Positions 1-9,549 of a stretch of DNA of 49,348 nt are shown piece by piece (positions within the stretch are counted from its first letter, which is position 1; every line of letters starts with the position of its first letter). The stretch comes from an uncultured Lachnospiraceae bacterium. GTDB taxonomy: Bacteria > Bacillota > Clostridia > Lachnospirales > Lachnospiraceae. The stretch spans positions 1-49,348 of the forward strand of contig CANRGB010000006.1 of assembly GCA_947630005.1 (NCBI GenBank), in the 5' to 3' direction. The translations under genes and the position numbers were made by a program. The notes beneath the pieces were generated by a model. It made no database searches. It was not told the DNA's origin and saw only the letters and a program-made list of their open reading frames with translations.

Positions 1-1
1 A

Positions 2-439
2 AAGGAATCCTGCGGCAAATGCAACTACTGCCGTATCGGCACCAAGAGAATGCTGGAGATCCTGGAGAGGATCACCAAGGGCGAAGGCCGCGACGGTGAT
101 ATCGAGCTCCTCGAGGAACTGGCGAAAAAGATCAAGGACGGCGCAATGTGCGGTCTTGGACAGACGGCGCCGAACCCGGTTCTGACTACGATCCGTTATT
201 TCCGCAACGAATATGAGGATCACATCTACCATCATACCTGTACGGCCAAATCCTGCAAAGCGCTCATTCACTATGAGATTACAGAAGACTGCAGGGGCTG
301 CACGAAATGTGCGCGCAACTGCCCGGTGGGTGCGATCACCGGCGAAAAGAAGAAGCAGCACAAGATTGATCCGGCAATATGCATCAAGTGCGGCAAATGT
401 GAGGAAAACTGTAACTTTGGCGCAGTGAAGAGAGTTTGA
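2..439 (+). CDS. NuoF-like NADH-binding flavoprotein subunit, C-terminal part (5' end cut by window)
   Basis: Only the last 145 codons are present; the reading frame is open from the first complete codon and no start is visible. The fragment begins in the NuoF signature ESCGKCxxCRxGTxRM, which with the later MCGLGQTAPNP cysteine holds the N3-type 4Fe-4S cluster beside the FMN/NADH site. It continues into a C-terminal pair of ferredoxin motifs (CRGCTKCARNCPVGAI and CIKCGKCEENC). This extended form is typical of the NADH-oxidising subunit of bifurcating hydrogenases (HydB/HndC), Hyl and Stn complexes, not of respiratory NuoF. The next gene follows after 15 nt, so both are co-transcribed. Its likely role is to exchange electrons between NAD(H) and the iron-sulfur chain of the following subunit. 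The family call is firm; the exact complex is inferred from the neighbour. Confidence 0.9.
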   Translation, partial: KESCGKCNYCRIGTKRMLEILERITKGEGRDGDIELLEELAKKIKDGAMCGLGQTAPNPVLTTIRYFRNEYEDHIYHHTCTAKSCKALIHYEITEDCRGCTKCARNCPVGAITGEKKKQHKIDPAICIKCGKCEENCNFGAVKRV

Positions 440-454
440 CAGGAGGTGCAGACT

Positions 455-3400
455 GTGAATAAGTTCAGATTAAATATCGATGGAAAAGAAGTCTACGGAC
501 TTCCGGGACAAACCATTCTTGAAGTATGCAGAGAGAACAATATTTTTATCCCGACGCTCTGCTACGACGAGAGGACGGAGATATACGGCGCCTGCGGTCT
601 TTGTATGGTAGAGATGGAGGGCAATCCCAAACTCTGGAAAGCCTGCGCTACCGAAATCGCGCCAAATATGATCATACATACCAATACGGAACGGGTCATT
701 GAATCCAGAAAGACCAATCTGGAGCTGCTGCTCTCCAACCACAAAGGCGACTGCCGCCCGCCGTGTATGCTGGCGTGTCCGGCCGGGACCGACTGCCAGG
801 GCTATGTGGGCCTGATCGCGAACGGCGAGTTTGAGGCGGCGATCGAGCTGATCCGCAAAAATATTCCGCTTCCGGGCGCAATCGGACGTGTATGTCCGCA
901 TCCCTGCGAGACCGCGTGCCGCAGAGGTCTGGTGGAGGAGCCGGTCGCGATCGCAAACCTCAAGAGATTTGCTGCGGATACCGATGAGTTCGGCGACGAT
1001 CCGTTTATGCCGGATATTGCGCCGGATACGGGCAAGAACGTGGCTGTCATCGGCGGCGGCCCTTACGGTCTGTCGATGGCTTATTTCCTGCGCCAGATGG
1101 GGCACGACGTGACGATCTATGAGGCGATGCCGAAGCTGGGCGGCATGCTCCGCTATGGTATTCCGGAGTACCGTCTGCCCAAGGAAGTGCTGGACGAGGA
1201 GATCGCTCTGATCGAGCGCATGGGCGTCACGATGGTGACCAACGCCAAAATCGGCGAGGACATTTCGTTTGATGCCATCCGCAGGGATTTCGACGCCGTA
1301 TGTATCGGTATCGGCGCGTGGGTTTCCACCGGCGTCCGCTGCAAGGGCGAGGACGCGGACGGTGTGATCGGCGGCATCGATTTCCTGCGCAAAGTCGTGC
1401 GCAATGAGCCGATCGACCTTGGCAAAAACGTCGCTATCGTAGGCGGCGGCAATACCGCCATGGACGCCTGCCGCACCGCGGTGCGTCTGGGCGCTGATAA
1501 AGTTTATAATATCTACAGAAGAACCAAGGACGAGATGCCGGCAGATATGGTTGAGATCGAAGAGGCGGAGGAGGAAGGCGTGATCTTCCTGAATCTGACG
1601 AATCCTCTGGAGATCATCTCCGATGAGAGCGGGCACTGCCGGAAGATGGTTCTGCAGGTGATGGAACTGGGTGAGCCGGACGCTTCCGGACGCCGCGCTC
1701 CGGTTCCGGTAGAGGGCAAGACCGAGACGATCGATGTGGATACCGTGATCCTGGCGATCGGCCAGAAGGTGAATGCGGCCGGCATCAAGGGCGTGGAGCT
1801 CACCAGAAAGGGCGGTATCATTTACGATAAGAAGACTTTCATGACGGCGATCCCCGGCGTGTTTGCCGGCGGCGACTGCGGCAATGACAAGATTTCCATC
1901 GCGGTGGAATCCATTGCGGACGCAAAGAAGAGCTGTCAGGTCGTCGACGCTTATCTGCGCGGAGAGACGATTGCCTACGAGCCGAACTATTACGTGACAA
2001 AGAAAGATGTGACAGAAAAGACCTTCGAGGACAGAGAGAGAATGTGCCGTCCGAAGATGGGACAGCTGAACGCCGAGGAGAGAAAAGACAACTTTACCGA
2101 GGTTGTATTCGGGTATGACGAGAAGCAGGCCGTGGAGGAAGCGCACCGCTGCCTGGAATGCGGCTGCAAGGACTACTTCGAGTGCAAACTGATTTCCTAC
2201 GCGAATATGTACGACGTGAAGCCGGACCGCTTTGCGGGAGATATCAACGAGGTGGAGTACAATGACGAGCATCCGTTCATTCTCCGCGACCCGAACAAGT
2301 GTATCCTCTGCGGACTCTGCGTGCGTGCCTGCGACGAGGTGATGGGTGTCGGAGCACTTGGTCTTGTACACCGCGGATTTGATACGGTTGTGAAGCCGGC
2401 GCTGGAGCAGCCGCTTTCCGAGACAGGCTGTATTTCCTGCGGCCAGTGCGTGAGCGTATGCCCGACCGGCGCTCTGCAGGAGAGACTGCCGCTGGAGAAA
2501 TCCGTTCCGCTGGCTACTGACTCGACGGATACCATCTGTTCGTACTGCTCCGTCGGCTGTTCGATCCATCTGGAGACTTACGGAGACATGCTTGTGAAGG
2601 CGCTTCCGGATAAGGCCGGCGCCGTGAACAAGGGACTTCTCTGCGGACGCGGCAAATTCGGTTTTGACTGCGCGGTGACGAAAGGAAAGATCCTTGCGCC
2701 GATGGCGAAGAAGAACGGGGAACTGACCGAAGTGGATTATCACGAGGCCTTTGTCCTGACCACAAAGAAAGCGGAATCGCTTGCGGCGAAGTACGGCAAG
2801 GATGCTGTCGCGGTTGCTATTTCTGACCGCTATACAAATGAAGAGGCATATGCGGTTAAGAAGCTGGCCGACGCGATCGGCGCGAAGACGCTCTGCTTCA
2901 ACAACAGGGAGAATGGTCTGGAGAAAGTGCTGGGCGTCAACGCTTCTCCGAACACGATCGATGAGCTGCTCTCCGCGGAAGTGATCCTGTGCGCGGGCTT
3001 CATCGCGAAGGAAAATCAGGTCATCCGCCTGAAACTGAAACAGGCCGCGGCAAACGGAGCGAAGGTGATTCTGGTAAATCCGAAGGGTTATGAGCAGGAT
3101 CATATGAGCTTTGTATACAAGACTGTTGTTACGGACAACGATCTGAGCTTCCTGAAAGGTGTCGCCAAGGCGCTGCTCGATATGGGCAAAGGGGCAGGTC
3201 TGGCCGGATATGATGAGTTTAAGGCATCGGTAGAGAACGCCGTCGTCTGCGATGAGGTGAAGGCGGTCGCACAGCTCTACGCGGACGCGAAGAAGGCCAT
3301 GATCGTATTCCAGCAGAATGTGGTTTCTGTGGAAGCCGCCGTACTGCTTGCCGATATCGCGGCCGTTTCCGGCCACATCGGGAAAGCCCGCGACGGTATT

Positions 3401-3958
3401 CTGGAGCTGAAGGCGAAGAACAACAGCCAGGGTCTGATCGATCTGGGCGTGACCGCGGGAGCCGAGGCTCTCGAAGGCGTAAAGGCGCTTCTGGTATTCG
3501 GCGAGGATCCGGATCCGGCGCTTCTGAAGGATCTCGCGTTCCTGATGGTCTGCGATACCCATATGACAGAGGCGGCAAAAGCTGCGGATGTGGTGATTCC
3601 GGGTACAGGCTTTGCTTCCACCAGCGGCACCTACACGAACACCGAGCGCAGAATTCAGGTGGTCAGCCAGGCGATCGAGGAAGACGTGGCATTTACCAAC
3701 TGGGAAGTTGCCGCGGAACTGGCGCACGTTTATGAAGTGGAAATGCCGTTCGACGAGGAGAAGGACATCTCCGATGAAATGAACGAGAAGCTTCCGGCAT
3801 ACCGCTGCGCGCAGGCCGGCGAGATATCCGGAGGAGTGCTTGCCTGCAAAGACGTGAAGCTTGCGGCGGCGGCTGACGCGGCTCTGATTGCGCCTCTGAA
3901 ATGTACCGATCAGCTCATGAATATGATCGACAAAAGACTGCCGAAGAAGACCGTTTAA
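455..3958 (+). CDS. 2Fe-2S / GltD-like / 2x4Fe-4S / NuoG-like fusion subunit (Stn-type transhydrogenase or Hyl-like)
   Basis: The protein has 1,167 residues. The start is the GTG at 455, because AGGAGG (441-446) lies 8 nt before it; an in-frame GTG at 446 overlaps that site and is unlikely. Domains in order: plant-type 2Fe-2S (Cys36, 47, 50, 64); a GltD/NfnB-like unit with Cys-rich N-terminus (CPAGTDC, VCPHPCETAC), FAD loop VAVIGGGPYG near 196 and NAD(P) loop VAIVGGGNTA near 328; two 4Fe-4S motifs (CILCGLCVRAC, CISCGQCVSVC); and a molybdopterin-oxidoreductase-like C-terminus with its own 4Fe-4S site (CSYCSVGC). The Cys/Sec active-site motif of formate dehydrogenases is not visible, so this last part probably only carries electrons, as NuoG does. 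With the NuoF-like partner it resembles Sporomusa-type Nfn (StnABC), which couples NADH, NADPH and ferredoxin. The complex assignment is inference. Confidence 0.85.
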   Translation: MNKFRLNIDGKEVYGLPGQTILEVCRENNIFIPTLCYDERTEIYGACGLCMVEMEGNPKLWKACATEIAPNMIIHTNTERVIESRKTNLELLLSNHKGDCRPPCMLACPAGTDCQGYVGLIANGEFEAAIELIRKNIPLPGAIGRVCPHPCETACRRGLVEEPVAIANLKRFAADTDEFGDDPFMPDIAPDTGKNVAVIGGGPYGLSMAYFLRQMGHDVTIYEAMPKLGGMLRYGIPEYRLPKEVLDEEIALIERMGVTMVTNAKIGEDISFDAIRRDFDAVCIGIGAWVSTGVRCKGEDADGVIGGIDFLRKVVRNEPIDLGKNVAIVGGGNTAMDACRTAVRLGADKVYNIYRRTKDEMPADMVEIEEAEEEGVIFLNLTNPLEIISDESGHCRKMVLQVMELGEPDASGRRAPVPVEGKTETIDVDTVILAIGQKVNAAGIKGVELTRKGGIIYDKKTFMTAIPGVFAGGDCGNDKISIAVESIADAKKSCQVVDAYLRGETIAYEPNYYVTKKDVTEKTFEDRERMCRPKMGQLNAEERKDNFTEVVFGYDEKQAVEEAHRCLECGCKDYFECKLISYANMYDVKPDRFAGDINEVEYNDEHPFILRDPNKCILCGLCVRACDEVMGVGALGLVHRGFDTVVKPALEQPLSETGCISCGQCVSVCPTGALQERLPLEKSVPLATDSTDTICSYCSVGCSIHLETYGDMLVKALPDKAGAVNKGLLCGRGKFGFDCAVTKGKILAPMAKKNGELTEVDYHEAFVLTTKKAESLAAKYGKDAVAVAISDRYTNEEAYAVKKLADAIGAKTLCFNNRENGLEKVLGVNASPNTIDELLSAEVILCAGFIAKENQVIRLKLKQAAANGAKVILVNPKGYEQDHMSFVYKTVVTDNDLSFLKGVAKALLDMGKGAGLAGYDEFKASVENAVVCDEVKAVAQLYADAKKAMIVFQQNVVSVEAAVLLADIAAVSGHIGKARDGILELKAKNNSQGLIDLGVTAGAEALEGVKALLVFGEDPDPALLKDLAFLMVCDTHMTEAAKAADVVIPGTGFASTSGTYTNTERRIQVVSQAIEEDVAFTNWEVAAELAHVYEVEMPFDEEKDISDEMNEKLPAYRCAQAGEISGGVLACKDVKLAAAADAALIAPLKCTDQLMNMIDKRLPKKTV

Positions 3959-3979
3959 GGCTGAAGCTTAAATGAAATA

Positions 3980-4085
3980 TCCCACGAGGTGATTTTCGGG
4001 CGAATGCCCGGAAATCCCGAGAATTGCAGCACGAAATACTGCATTAGCAGCATTTCTGTGCATCGCGAAGCGTTGTTATGTTCAC
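3980..4085 (+). repeat. Split copy of an interspersed repeat, also present at 47954-48001 on the other strand
   Basis: This lies in the 3959-4335 intergenic stretch. The block TCCCACGAGGTGATTT (3980-3995) and the block ATTTCTGTGCATCGCGAAGC (4052-4071) followed by TTATGTTCAC (4076-4085) match, almost base for base, a contiguous sequence on the minus strand at 47954-48001. Here the two halves are separated by about 56 nt that contain a small hairpin (CGGGCGAATGCCCG). It is either a second, longer version of one repeat family or a copy with an insertion. No coding capacity was seen. Confidence 0.5.
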
Positions 4086-4108
4086 AACCCGAAGGGGAGT
4101 GAACGGTA

Positions 4109-4147
4109 CCCCCCTGTGCGGAAGAGATTCCGCGCGGGGGATCTTTG
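4109..4147 (+). terminator. Hairpin, probable terminator of the redox operon
   Basis: CCCCC (4110-4114) and GCGGAA (4118-4123) fold onto TTCCGC (4128-4133) and GGGGG (4136-4140) around a GAGA loop. The 3' side is only weakly T-rich (ATCTTTGCGTT). It is the strongest hairpin between the fusion gene and the next promoter. Confidence 0.5.
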
Positions 4148-4224
4148 CGTTATGCCGAATATGAGGCCAAATGTGAAAAAAGAATAAAAAAACCTTAAGA
4201 AAACTTAAAAACTTGTATATTTCG

Positions 4225-4253
4225 TTGAAAAGACGATCGAAGTATGGTAAAAT
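4225..4253 (+). promoter_or_regulatory. SigA-type promoter for the CBS-domain gene
   Basis: TTGAAA at 4225-4230 and TAAAAT at 4248-4253 are separated by exactly 17 nt, in an A/T-rich tract 83 nt before the CBS gene start. Confidence 0.7.
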
Positions 4254-4335
4254 AATAACAAACTAAACGCTTTTGGATCATGATACGACAGACATGTACG
4301 GCAAATTTGCAGAAGACAGTAGGAAAGGAAAAGGC

Positions 4336-4761
4336 ATGAATATCTTGTTTTATCTGGCGCCAAAGGGTGAAGTGGCATATCTCTATGACGATTATACCAT
4401 GCGTCAGGCGATCGAAAAGATGGAGTATCACAAGTACAGCGCGGTTCCGGTGATCAGCAGAGACGGACATTATTTCGGGACGCTGACGGAAGGAGACATC
4501 CTGTGGGAACTGAAGCGGAGGGAAGTCGTGGATCTGCACGAGATCGAAAATATCACGGTGAGGCAGATGCAGCGCAAACGTGATAATCAGCCGGTCAACA
4601 TAAACTGCAGGATTGAGGATCTTGTGATGACGTCGATGAATCAGAACTTCGTCCCGGTTGTGGACGACAACGGAATTTTCATCGGCATTGTGACGCGGAA
4701 AAGCATTATTGAATATTTTTACGGAAAATATAAAGAGATATGCCAGGAACAGAGGCTGTGA
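4336..4761 (+). CDS. CBS-domain pair protein
   Basis: The protein has 141 residues and consists almost only of two CBS repeats: one around MRQAIEKMEYHKYSAVPVI to GTLTEGDIL, the other around VNINCRIEDLVM to GIFIGIVTRKSII. Such stand-alone Bateman modules bind adenine nucleotides or similar ligands and usually regulate a partner protein. The ATG at 4336 is preceded by AGGAAAGGAAAAGG; an in-frame TTG at 4273 has no ribosome-binding site and would add residues unlike the family. The gene has its own promoter and a strong terminator, so it is monocistronic. The partner cannot be told from the sequence. Confidence 0.85.
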   Translation: MNILFYLAPKGEVAYLYDDYTMRQAIEKMEYHKYSAVPVISRDGHYFGTLTEGDILWELKRREVVDLHEIENITVRQMQRKRDNQPVNINCRIEDLVMTSMNQNFVPVVDDNGIFIGIVTRKSIIEYFYGKYKEICQEQRL

Positions 4762-4763
4762 CC

Positions 4764-4809
4764 GGACAATAAAAAGACTGCGGGGAATCCTGCAGTCTTT
4801 TTATTGTCC
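4764..4809 (+). terminator. Intrinsic terminator, 18-bp perfect stem
   Basis: 4764-4781 pairs perfectly with 4792-4809. The 3' arm carries a run of five T, and the mirror A-run on the 5' arm makes it potentially bidirectional. It closes the CBS gene. Confidence 0.9.
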
Positions 4810-4819
4810 AGGTTTAATC

Positions 4820-4848
4820 TTGAAATTGCAATATTCCTGTGATAGAAT
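4820..4848 (+). promoter_or_regulatory. SigA-type promoter for the amidase gene
   Basis: TTGAAA (4820-4825), a 17-nt spacer and TAGAAT (4843-4848), placed 43 nt before the amidase start and just after the preceding terminator. Confidence 0.7.
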
Positions 4849-4891
4849 TTAAAACAAATTTAACAGTTCAGAAGAAATGGGGAGATTCTTT

Positions 4892-6400
4892 ATGAAAAAA
4901 TTGTCGCGGTATGGATTATTCATCATGCTGTTTCTGCTTTTGCTGGCCGGACGGTCTTATCTCGCTTCCGCCTCGGAAGCGGAGGACGGACAGCAGCCGC
5001 AGACCGAGGCCGCACAGGGCGGTCAGATCGCGGCTCCGTCAAACGGGACGCCGGGCTGGTATGATCAGAGCGGCTTCCGGTTTTATTATGACAAAAAAGG
5101 GAGGCTGGTCACAGGCTGGATGAAGATCGGGAAAGACTGGTATTATTTCGCGAAAGCCGGTCAGGGAACCGTGCCGGAGGGGAGCATGGCAAAGGGGCTC
5201 ACCACGATTAAAAACAACAAGTATTTTTTCCGGGCCAACGGGAAGATGAGAACGGGCTGGAATAAGCTGGCCAGCGGAAAATTCCGGTATTTTGAGGAGA
5301 CGGGCGCGCTGGGAGTTATCGGACGTCTCTGTACCGGCATGAAAACCATCGGGAACTATACCTATATTCTCAGCGTGAACGGCGTCGCGAAAACGGGCTG
5401 GATCAGTTACAGAGGATCCCAGTATTACGGGCAGACGAAACAGACCGCGGGCGTTTTCGGGCGTCTTTACAAAACGGGCTGGAAAAAGATCGGAGACTAT
5501 TATTACTGCTTTACGGTCACGGGGAAACTCAAAACAAGCCGCTGGATCGGGAATAAATATTATGTGGACGAGAGCGGAAGGCGTCTGACGAACTGTGTGA
5601 CGCCGGACGGCTGGGTCGTCGGCGCGGACGGGAAACGCACGGTGCAGGCGGACGGCTGGGTTGAGATCGCGGGAAACACTTATTATTATGAAAACGGAGC
5701 CGCGCTGACCGGCTGGAATAAGATCGGCGGCAGACGGTATTATTTTGAATCGGACGGCGTCATGGCGAAAAATACAGTGGTGGACGGCGTCCAGCTCGAT
5801 GGAGACGGGATTGCCGACGTGAGCGCGGCTGTTCTGATCATCGCGGGACACGGACAGGGGGATCCCGGCGCGACTTCCACAATGGGAGGCCTCCAGTATA
5901 TGGAGAGCAATTATACCCGGGAATTCGCGACCCTGATCTACAACAGGCTGAAGGCGAAGTGCCAGAAGACCCAGGTGACGATGTACAATCAGGAGTACGA
6001 CTGCTACCAGGTGAATGCCGGGAAGAAGCCGGGGCCTTCTCCGAATTTTGCGAATTATGACTATGTGCTGGAGATTCACTTTGACGCGGCCGCCCGGGAC
6101 TTCACCGGGGACGGGGTCTTCAAAGGCGTCAGCATACTGGTCAGCACGTCAAAGAAAGAGTATTCTCTGGACGCGGCCATCGTCAGGGCGGTTGTCGCGA
6201 CAGGCTTCAGGCAGTATAATTCGGGAGTGCTCGGACGCAGCGACCTGCTCAACATGAATCTCTGCCAGAGACTCGGCGTTTCCTACGGTCTGCTTGAAAG
6301 CGCATTTATTGACGATAAAGACGACATGGATTTTTATAACGGTCACAAAAACAAAATGGCGAATGCCGTGGCAGATACGATTGCCGATTATTTTGAGTGA
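4892..6400 (+). CDS. Secreted N-acetylmuramoyl-L-alanine amidase with cell-wall-binding repeats
   Basis: The protein has 502 residues. ATG 4892 is chosen because GGGGAG ends 7 nt upstream and the protein then opens with a clear signal peptide (charged MKKLSRYG, hydrophobic core, ASAS cleavage region). Residues about 45-300 hold repeated WYDQ-GFRFYYDKKGRLVTGW-like units of the choline/glucan-binding type (YYF...G.M.TGW), which anchor proteins to wall polymers. The C-terminal third is an Amidase_3 domain with the zinc and catalytic residues visible in AGHGQGDPGA (His), MESNYTREFA (Glu), LEIHFDA (His) and LLESAFID (Glu). It should cleave the bond between MurNAc and the stem peptide. The repeat tract diverges and has spacer units. 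The family assignment is secure; the exact wall ligand is unknown. Confidence 0.9.
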   Translation: MKKLSRYGLFIMLFLLLLAGRSYLASASEAEDGQQPQTEAAQGGQIAAPSNGTPGWYDQSGFRFYYDKKGRLVTGWMKIGKDWYYFAKAGQGTVPEGSMAKGLTTIKNNKYFFRANGKMRTGWNKLASGKFRYFEETGALGVIGRLCTGMKTIGNYTYILSVNGVAKTGWISYRGSQYYGQTKQTAGVFGRLYKTGWKKIGDYYYCFTVTGKLKTSRWIGNKYYVDESGRRLTNCVTPDGWVVGADGKRTVQADGWVEIAGNTYYYENGAALTGWNKIGGRRYYFESDGVMAKNTVVDGVQLDGDGIADVSAAVLIIAGHGQGDPGATSTMGGLQYMESNYTREFATLIYNRLKAKCQKTQVTMYNQEYDCYQVNAGKKPGPSPNFANYDYVLEIHFDAAARDFTGDGVFKGVSILVSTSKKEYSLDAAIVRAVVATGFRQYNSGVLGRSDLLNMNLCQRLGVSYGLLESAFIDDKDDMDFYNGHKNKMANAVADTIADYFE

Positions 6401-6407
6401 CGGTATA

Positions 6408-6436
6408 TTGACAAAAAAACTGATACTTGGTAGAAT
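6408..6436 (+). promoter_or_regulatory. Strong SigA-type promoter for ilvN-ilvC
   Basis: TTGACA (6408-6413), a 17-nt spacer and TAGAAT (6431-6436). The 80-nt leader before ilvN shows no T-box or leucine-rich leader peptide. Confidence 0.8.
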
Positions 6437-6519
6437 GGCATGAAATCAGTGTAATACGGTGAAGCGGATGACCAGCCGTTTTCCGGAAAACGCTAAAACA
6501 GAGCAGGGGTATGATGTAT

Positions 6520-7017
6520 ATGAAAAAACGGGTACTATCGTTGCTGGTAGACAATACGTCCGGCGTTTTGAGCCGCGTGGCCGGGCTGTTCAGCCGCCGC
6601 GGATATAACATCGACAGTCTGACCGTCGGGGAAACGGCCGATCCGAGATATTCGAGGATGACAGTCGTCGTATCGGGAGATGAGCTGATCCTGGACCAGA
6701 TTACGAAACAGCTTGCCAAGCTGATTGATGTTGTGGATATCAAGATTCTGGAGGGCGAGAACAGTGTCAGCCGTGAGCTGGTGCTGGTAAAGGTGCGTGT
6801 GGACGCGCAGGATCGTCAGGCGGTCATTACGATCGCAAATGTATTTCGGGGGAACATCATCGATGTGGGAAGCGATTCCCTGATCATCGAGCTTACCGGA
6901 CAGCAGTCCAAGATCGACGCGTTTATCAAGCTTCTGGAAGGATATGAGATCCTGGAGCTGGCGCGTACCGGCATCACAGGGCTTTCCAGGGGATCGGACG
7001 ACATACGTTATCTATGA
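6520..7017 (+). CDS. ilvN: Acetolactate synthase small (regulatory) subunit
   Basis: The protein has 165 residues from ATG 6520. In-frame ATGs at 6511 and 6514 are also possible, but they lie only 1 and 4 nt after the AGGGG site. The N-terminal ACT domain is obvious (LLVDNTSGVLSRVAGLFSRR followed by GYNID), then the C-terminal ALS_ss_C domain (LVLVKVRV, ANVFRGNIIDVG). The subunit activates the catalytic IlvB subunit and gives it valine feedback inhibition in isoleucine/valine synthesis. It has its own strong promoter and precedes ilvC by 50 nt. IlvB is not next to it in this window, so the catalytic subunit must be encoded elsewhere. Confidence 0.95.
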   Translation: MKKRVLSLLVDNTSGVLSRVAGLFSRRGYNIDSLTVGETADPRYSRMTVVVSGDELILDQITKQLAKLIDVVDIKILEGENSVSRELVLVKVRVDAQDRQAVITIANVFRGNIIDVGSDSLIIELTGQQSKIDAFIKLLEGYEILELARTGITGLSRGSDDIRYL

Positions 7018-7046
7018 TATAAAAGGCAAATACCTTTTATTAATAA

Positions 7047-8087
<1,041 letters not shown>

Positions 8088-8114
8088 TCTGATATCGGGT
8101 TACGCGTTTTTCGG

Positions 8115-8146
8115 GGCTGCCGCAGTGGTGACTGCGGCAGCCTTGT
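8115..8146 (+). terminator. Intrinsic terminator after ilvC
   Basis: GGCTGCCGCAGT (8115-8126) pairs perfectly with ACTGCGGCAGCC (8131-8142) around a GGTG loop, followed by TTGTGT. The paired-hairpin repeat begins immediately after. Confidence 0.8.
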
Positions 8147-8147
8147 G

Positions 8148-8236
8148 TATGCACAGGCCCGCATATGGAAATCAGCTGCTGAGGCAGCATGCGGGCCGCG
8201 CGGCGAGCAGGAGGGAGAACCGCCTCCTGCCCGCTC
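8148..8236 (+). repeat. Terminator-associated two-hairpin repeat, copy 1
   Basis: Hairpin 1 has GGCCCGCAT (8156-8164) pairing with ATGCGGGCC (8189-8197) around an inner GCTGC/GCAGC stem. Hairpin 2 has GCAGGAGG (8207-8214) pairing with CCTCCTGC (8223-8230). The copy sits between the ilvC terminator and leuC, and could be misread as an N-terminal extension of LeuC. Confidence 0.8.
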
Positions 8237-8268
8237 TGAATTTTATAACAAATCCAGGAGGAATGAAA

Positions 8269-9537
8269 ATGGGAATGACTATGACACAGAAGATCCTGGC
8301 CGCCGCGGCAGGTCTTCCGTCTGTGGAGGCGGGACAGCTGATCGAAGCCGATCTGGATCTGGTCCTCGGAAACGACATTACTTCCCCGGTCGCCATTCAT
8401 GAGATGGATAAATTCAAGGAAGACAAAGTATTTGACAAAGATAAGATCGCGCTTGTTATGGATCATTTTATTCCGAACAAGGACATCAAATCGGCCGAGC
8501 ATTGCAAATGCGTGCGCGAGTTTGCCGCAAGGCATGAGATCACCAATTACTTTGACGTGGGAGAGATGGGAATCGAGCACGCGCTTGTCCCGGAGAAAGG
8601 ACTTGCCGTCGCGGGCGACGTGATCATCGGGGCGGATTCTCACACCTGCACATACGGCGCGCTCGGAGCGTTTTCGACCGGTGTCGGCAGTACGGATATG
8701 GCGGCCGGCATGGCGACGGGCAGGGCGTGGTTCAAGGTGCCGTCCGCGCTCAGGATCACGCTGACCGGGAAACCTTCCAGGTGGGTGAGCGGCAAGGATG
8801 TGATTCTTCATCTGATCGGAATGATCGGCGTGGACGGAGCTCTTTACAAATCGCTGGAGTTCGTCGGGGACGGTGTGGAGAATCTTTCGATGGACGACCG
8901 TTTCACAATCGCGAACATGGCGATCGAAGCCGGCGCGAAGAACGGGATCTTCCCGGTCGATGAGAAAGCGGCCGCCTATATGAAGGAACATTCAAAGAGA
9001 GCGTATAAGGTTTATGAGGCGGACGCGGACGCCGCGTACGATGAGGAATATACAATCGATCTTGCCGCTCTGAAACCGACTGTCGCGTTTCCGCATCTGC
9101 CGGAGAACACAAAGACCGTCGATGAGATAACAGAGGATGTCGTGATCGACCAGGTGGTCATCGGTTCGTGTACAAACGGACGGATCAGCGATCTCCGCAC
9201 TGCTGCCGAAATACTGAAAGGCCGCAAAGTGAAAAAAGGAATCCGCTGTATCGTGATTCCGGCGACGCAGGCCGTCTATCTGCAGGCGATGGACGAGGGA
9301 CTTCTCCGGACTTTTATCGAGGCGGGCGCGGTTGTCAGCACACCGACCTGCGGTCCGTGTCTCGGCGGCTATATGGGTATTCTCGCCGACAAGGAGCGCT
9401 GCGTATCGACGACGAACCGCAATTTTGTCGGCCGTATGGGACATGTCGGTTCCGAGGTATATCTGGCAAGCCCGGCGGTAGCGGCCGCAAGCGCTGTGAC
9501 AGGAAAGATTTCGGCTCCGGATGAGCTTGGATTATAG
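8269..9537 (+). CDS. leuC: 3-isopropylmalate dehydratase large subunit
   Basis: The protein has 422 residues from ATG 8269, which is 7 nt after AGGAGG (8256-8261). A longer frame back to 8125 would only translate the repeat element and is rejected. LeuC is the 4Fe-4S aconitase-family subunit of leucine synthesis. The cluster cysteines are seen in [13 protein letters not shown] and [10 protein letters not shown], and the substrate region in [14 protein letters not shown]. Its length fits the shorter LeuC type that works with a small separate LeuD, and leuD follows after 12 nt. Confidence 0.96.
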   Translation: MGMTMTQKILAAAAGLPSVEAGQLIEADLDLVLGNDITSPVAIHEMDKFKEDKVFDKDKIALVMDHFIPNKDIKSAEHCKCVREFAARHEITNYFDVGEMGIEHALVPEKGLAVAGDVIIGADSHTCTYGALGAFSTGVGSTDMAAGMATGRAWFKVPSALRITLTGKPSRWVSGKDVILHLIGMIGVDGALYKSLEFVGDGVENLSMDDRFTIANMAIEAGAKNGIFPVDEKAAAYMKEHSKRAYKVYEADADAAYDEEYTIDLAALKPTVAFPHLPENTKTVDEITEDVVIDQVVIGSCTNGRISDLRTAAEILKGRKVKKGIRCIVIPATQAVYLQAMDEGLLRTFIEAGAVVSTPTCGPCLGGYMGILADKERCVSTTNRNFVGRMGHVGSEVYLASPAVAAASAVTGKISAPDELGL

Positions 9538-9549
9538 GAGGGCGCGCTT

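Noticed and set aside
470-3727. Very long open frame on the minus strand opposite the redox fusion
   Set aside because: It is antisense to a gene with clear domains, has no family motifs of its own and arises from GC-rich codon positions.
455-3958. Calling the large fusion a formate dehydrogenase
   Set aside because: The active-site Cys/Sec segment is not visible, and the GltD module and NuoF partner fit a transhydrogenase or Hyl-like complex better.
6437-6519. T-box or leader-peptide attenuator before ilvN
   Set aside because: No T-box core, no run of Ile/Val/Leu codons and no terminator hairpin were found in the leader.
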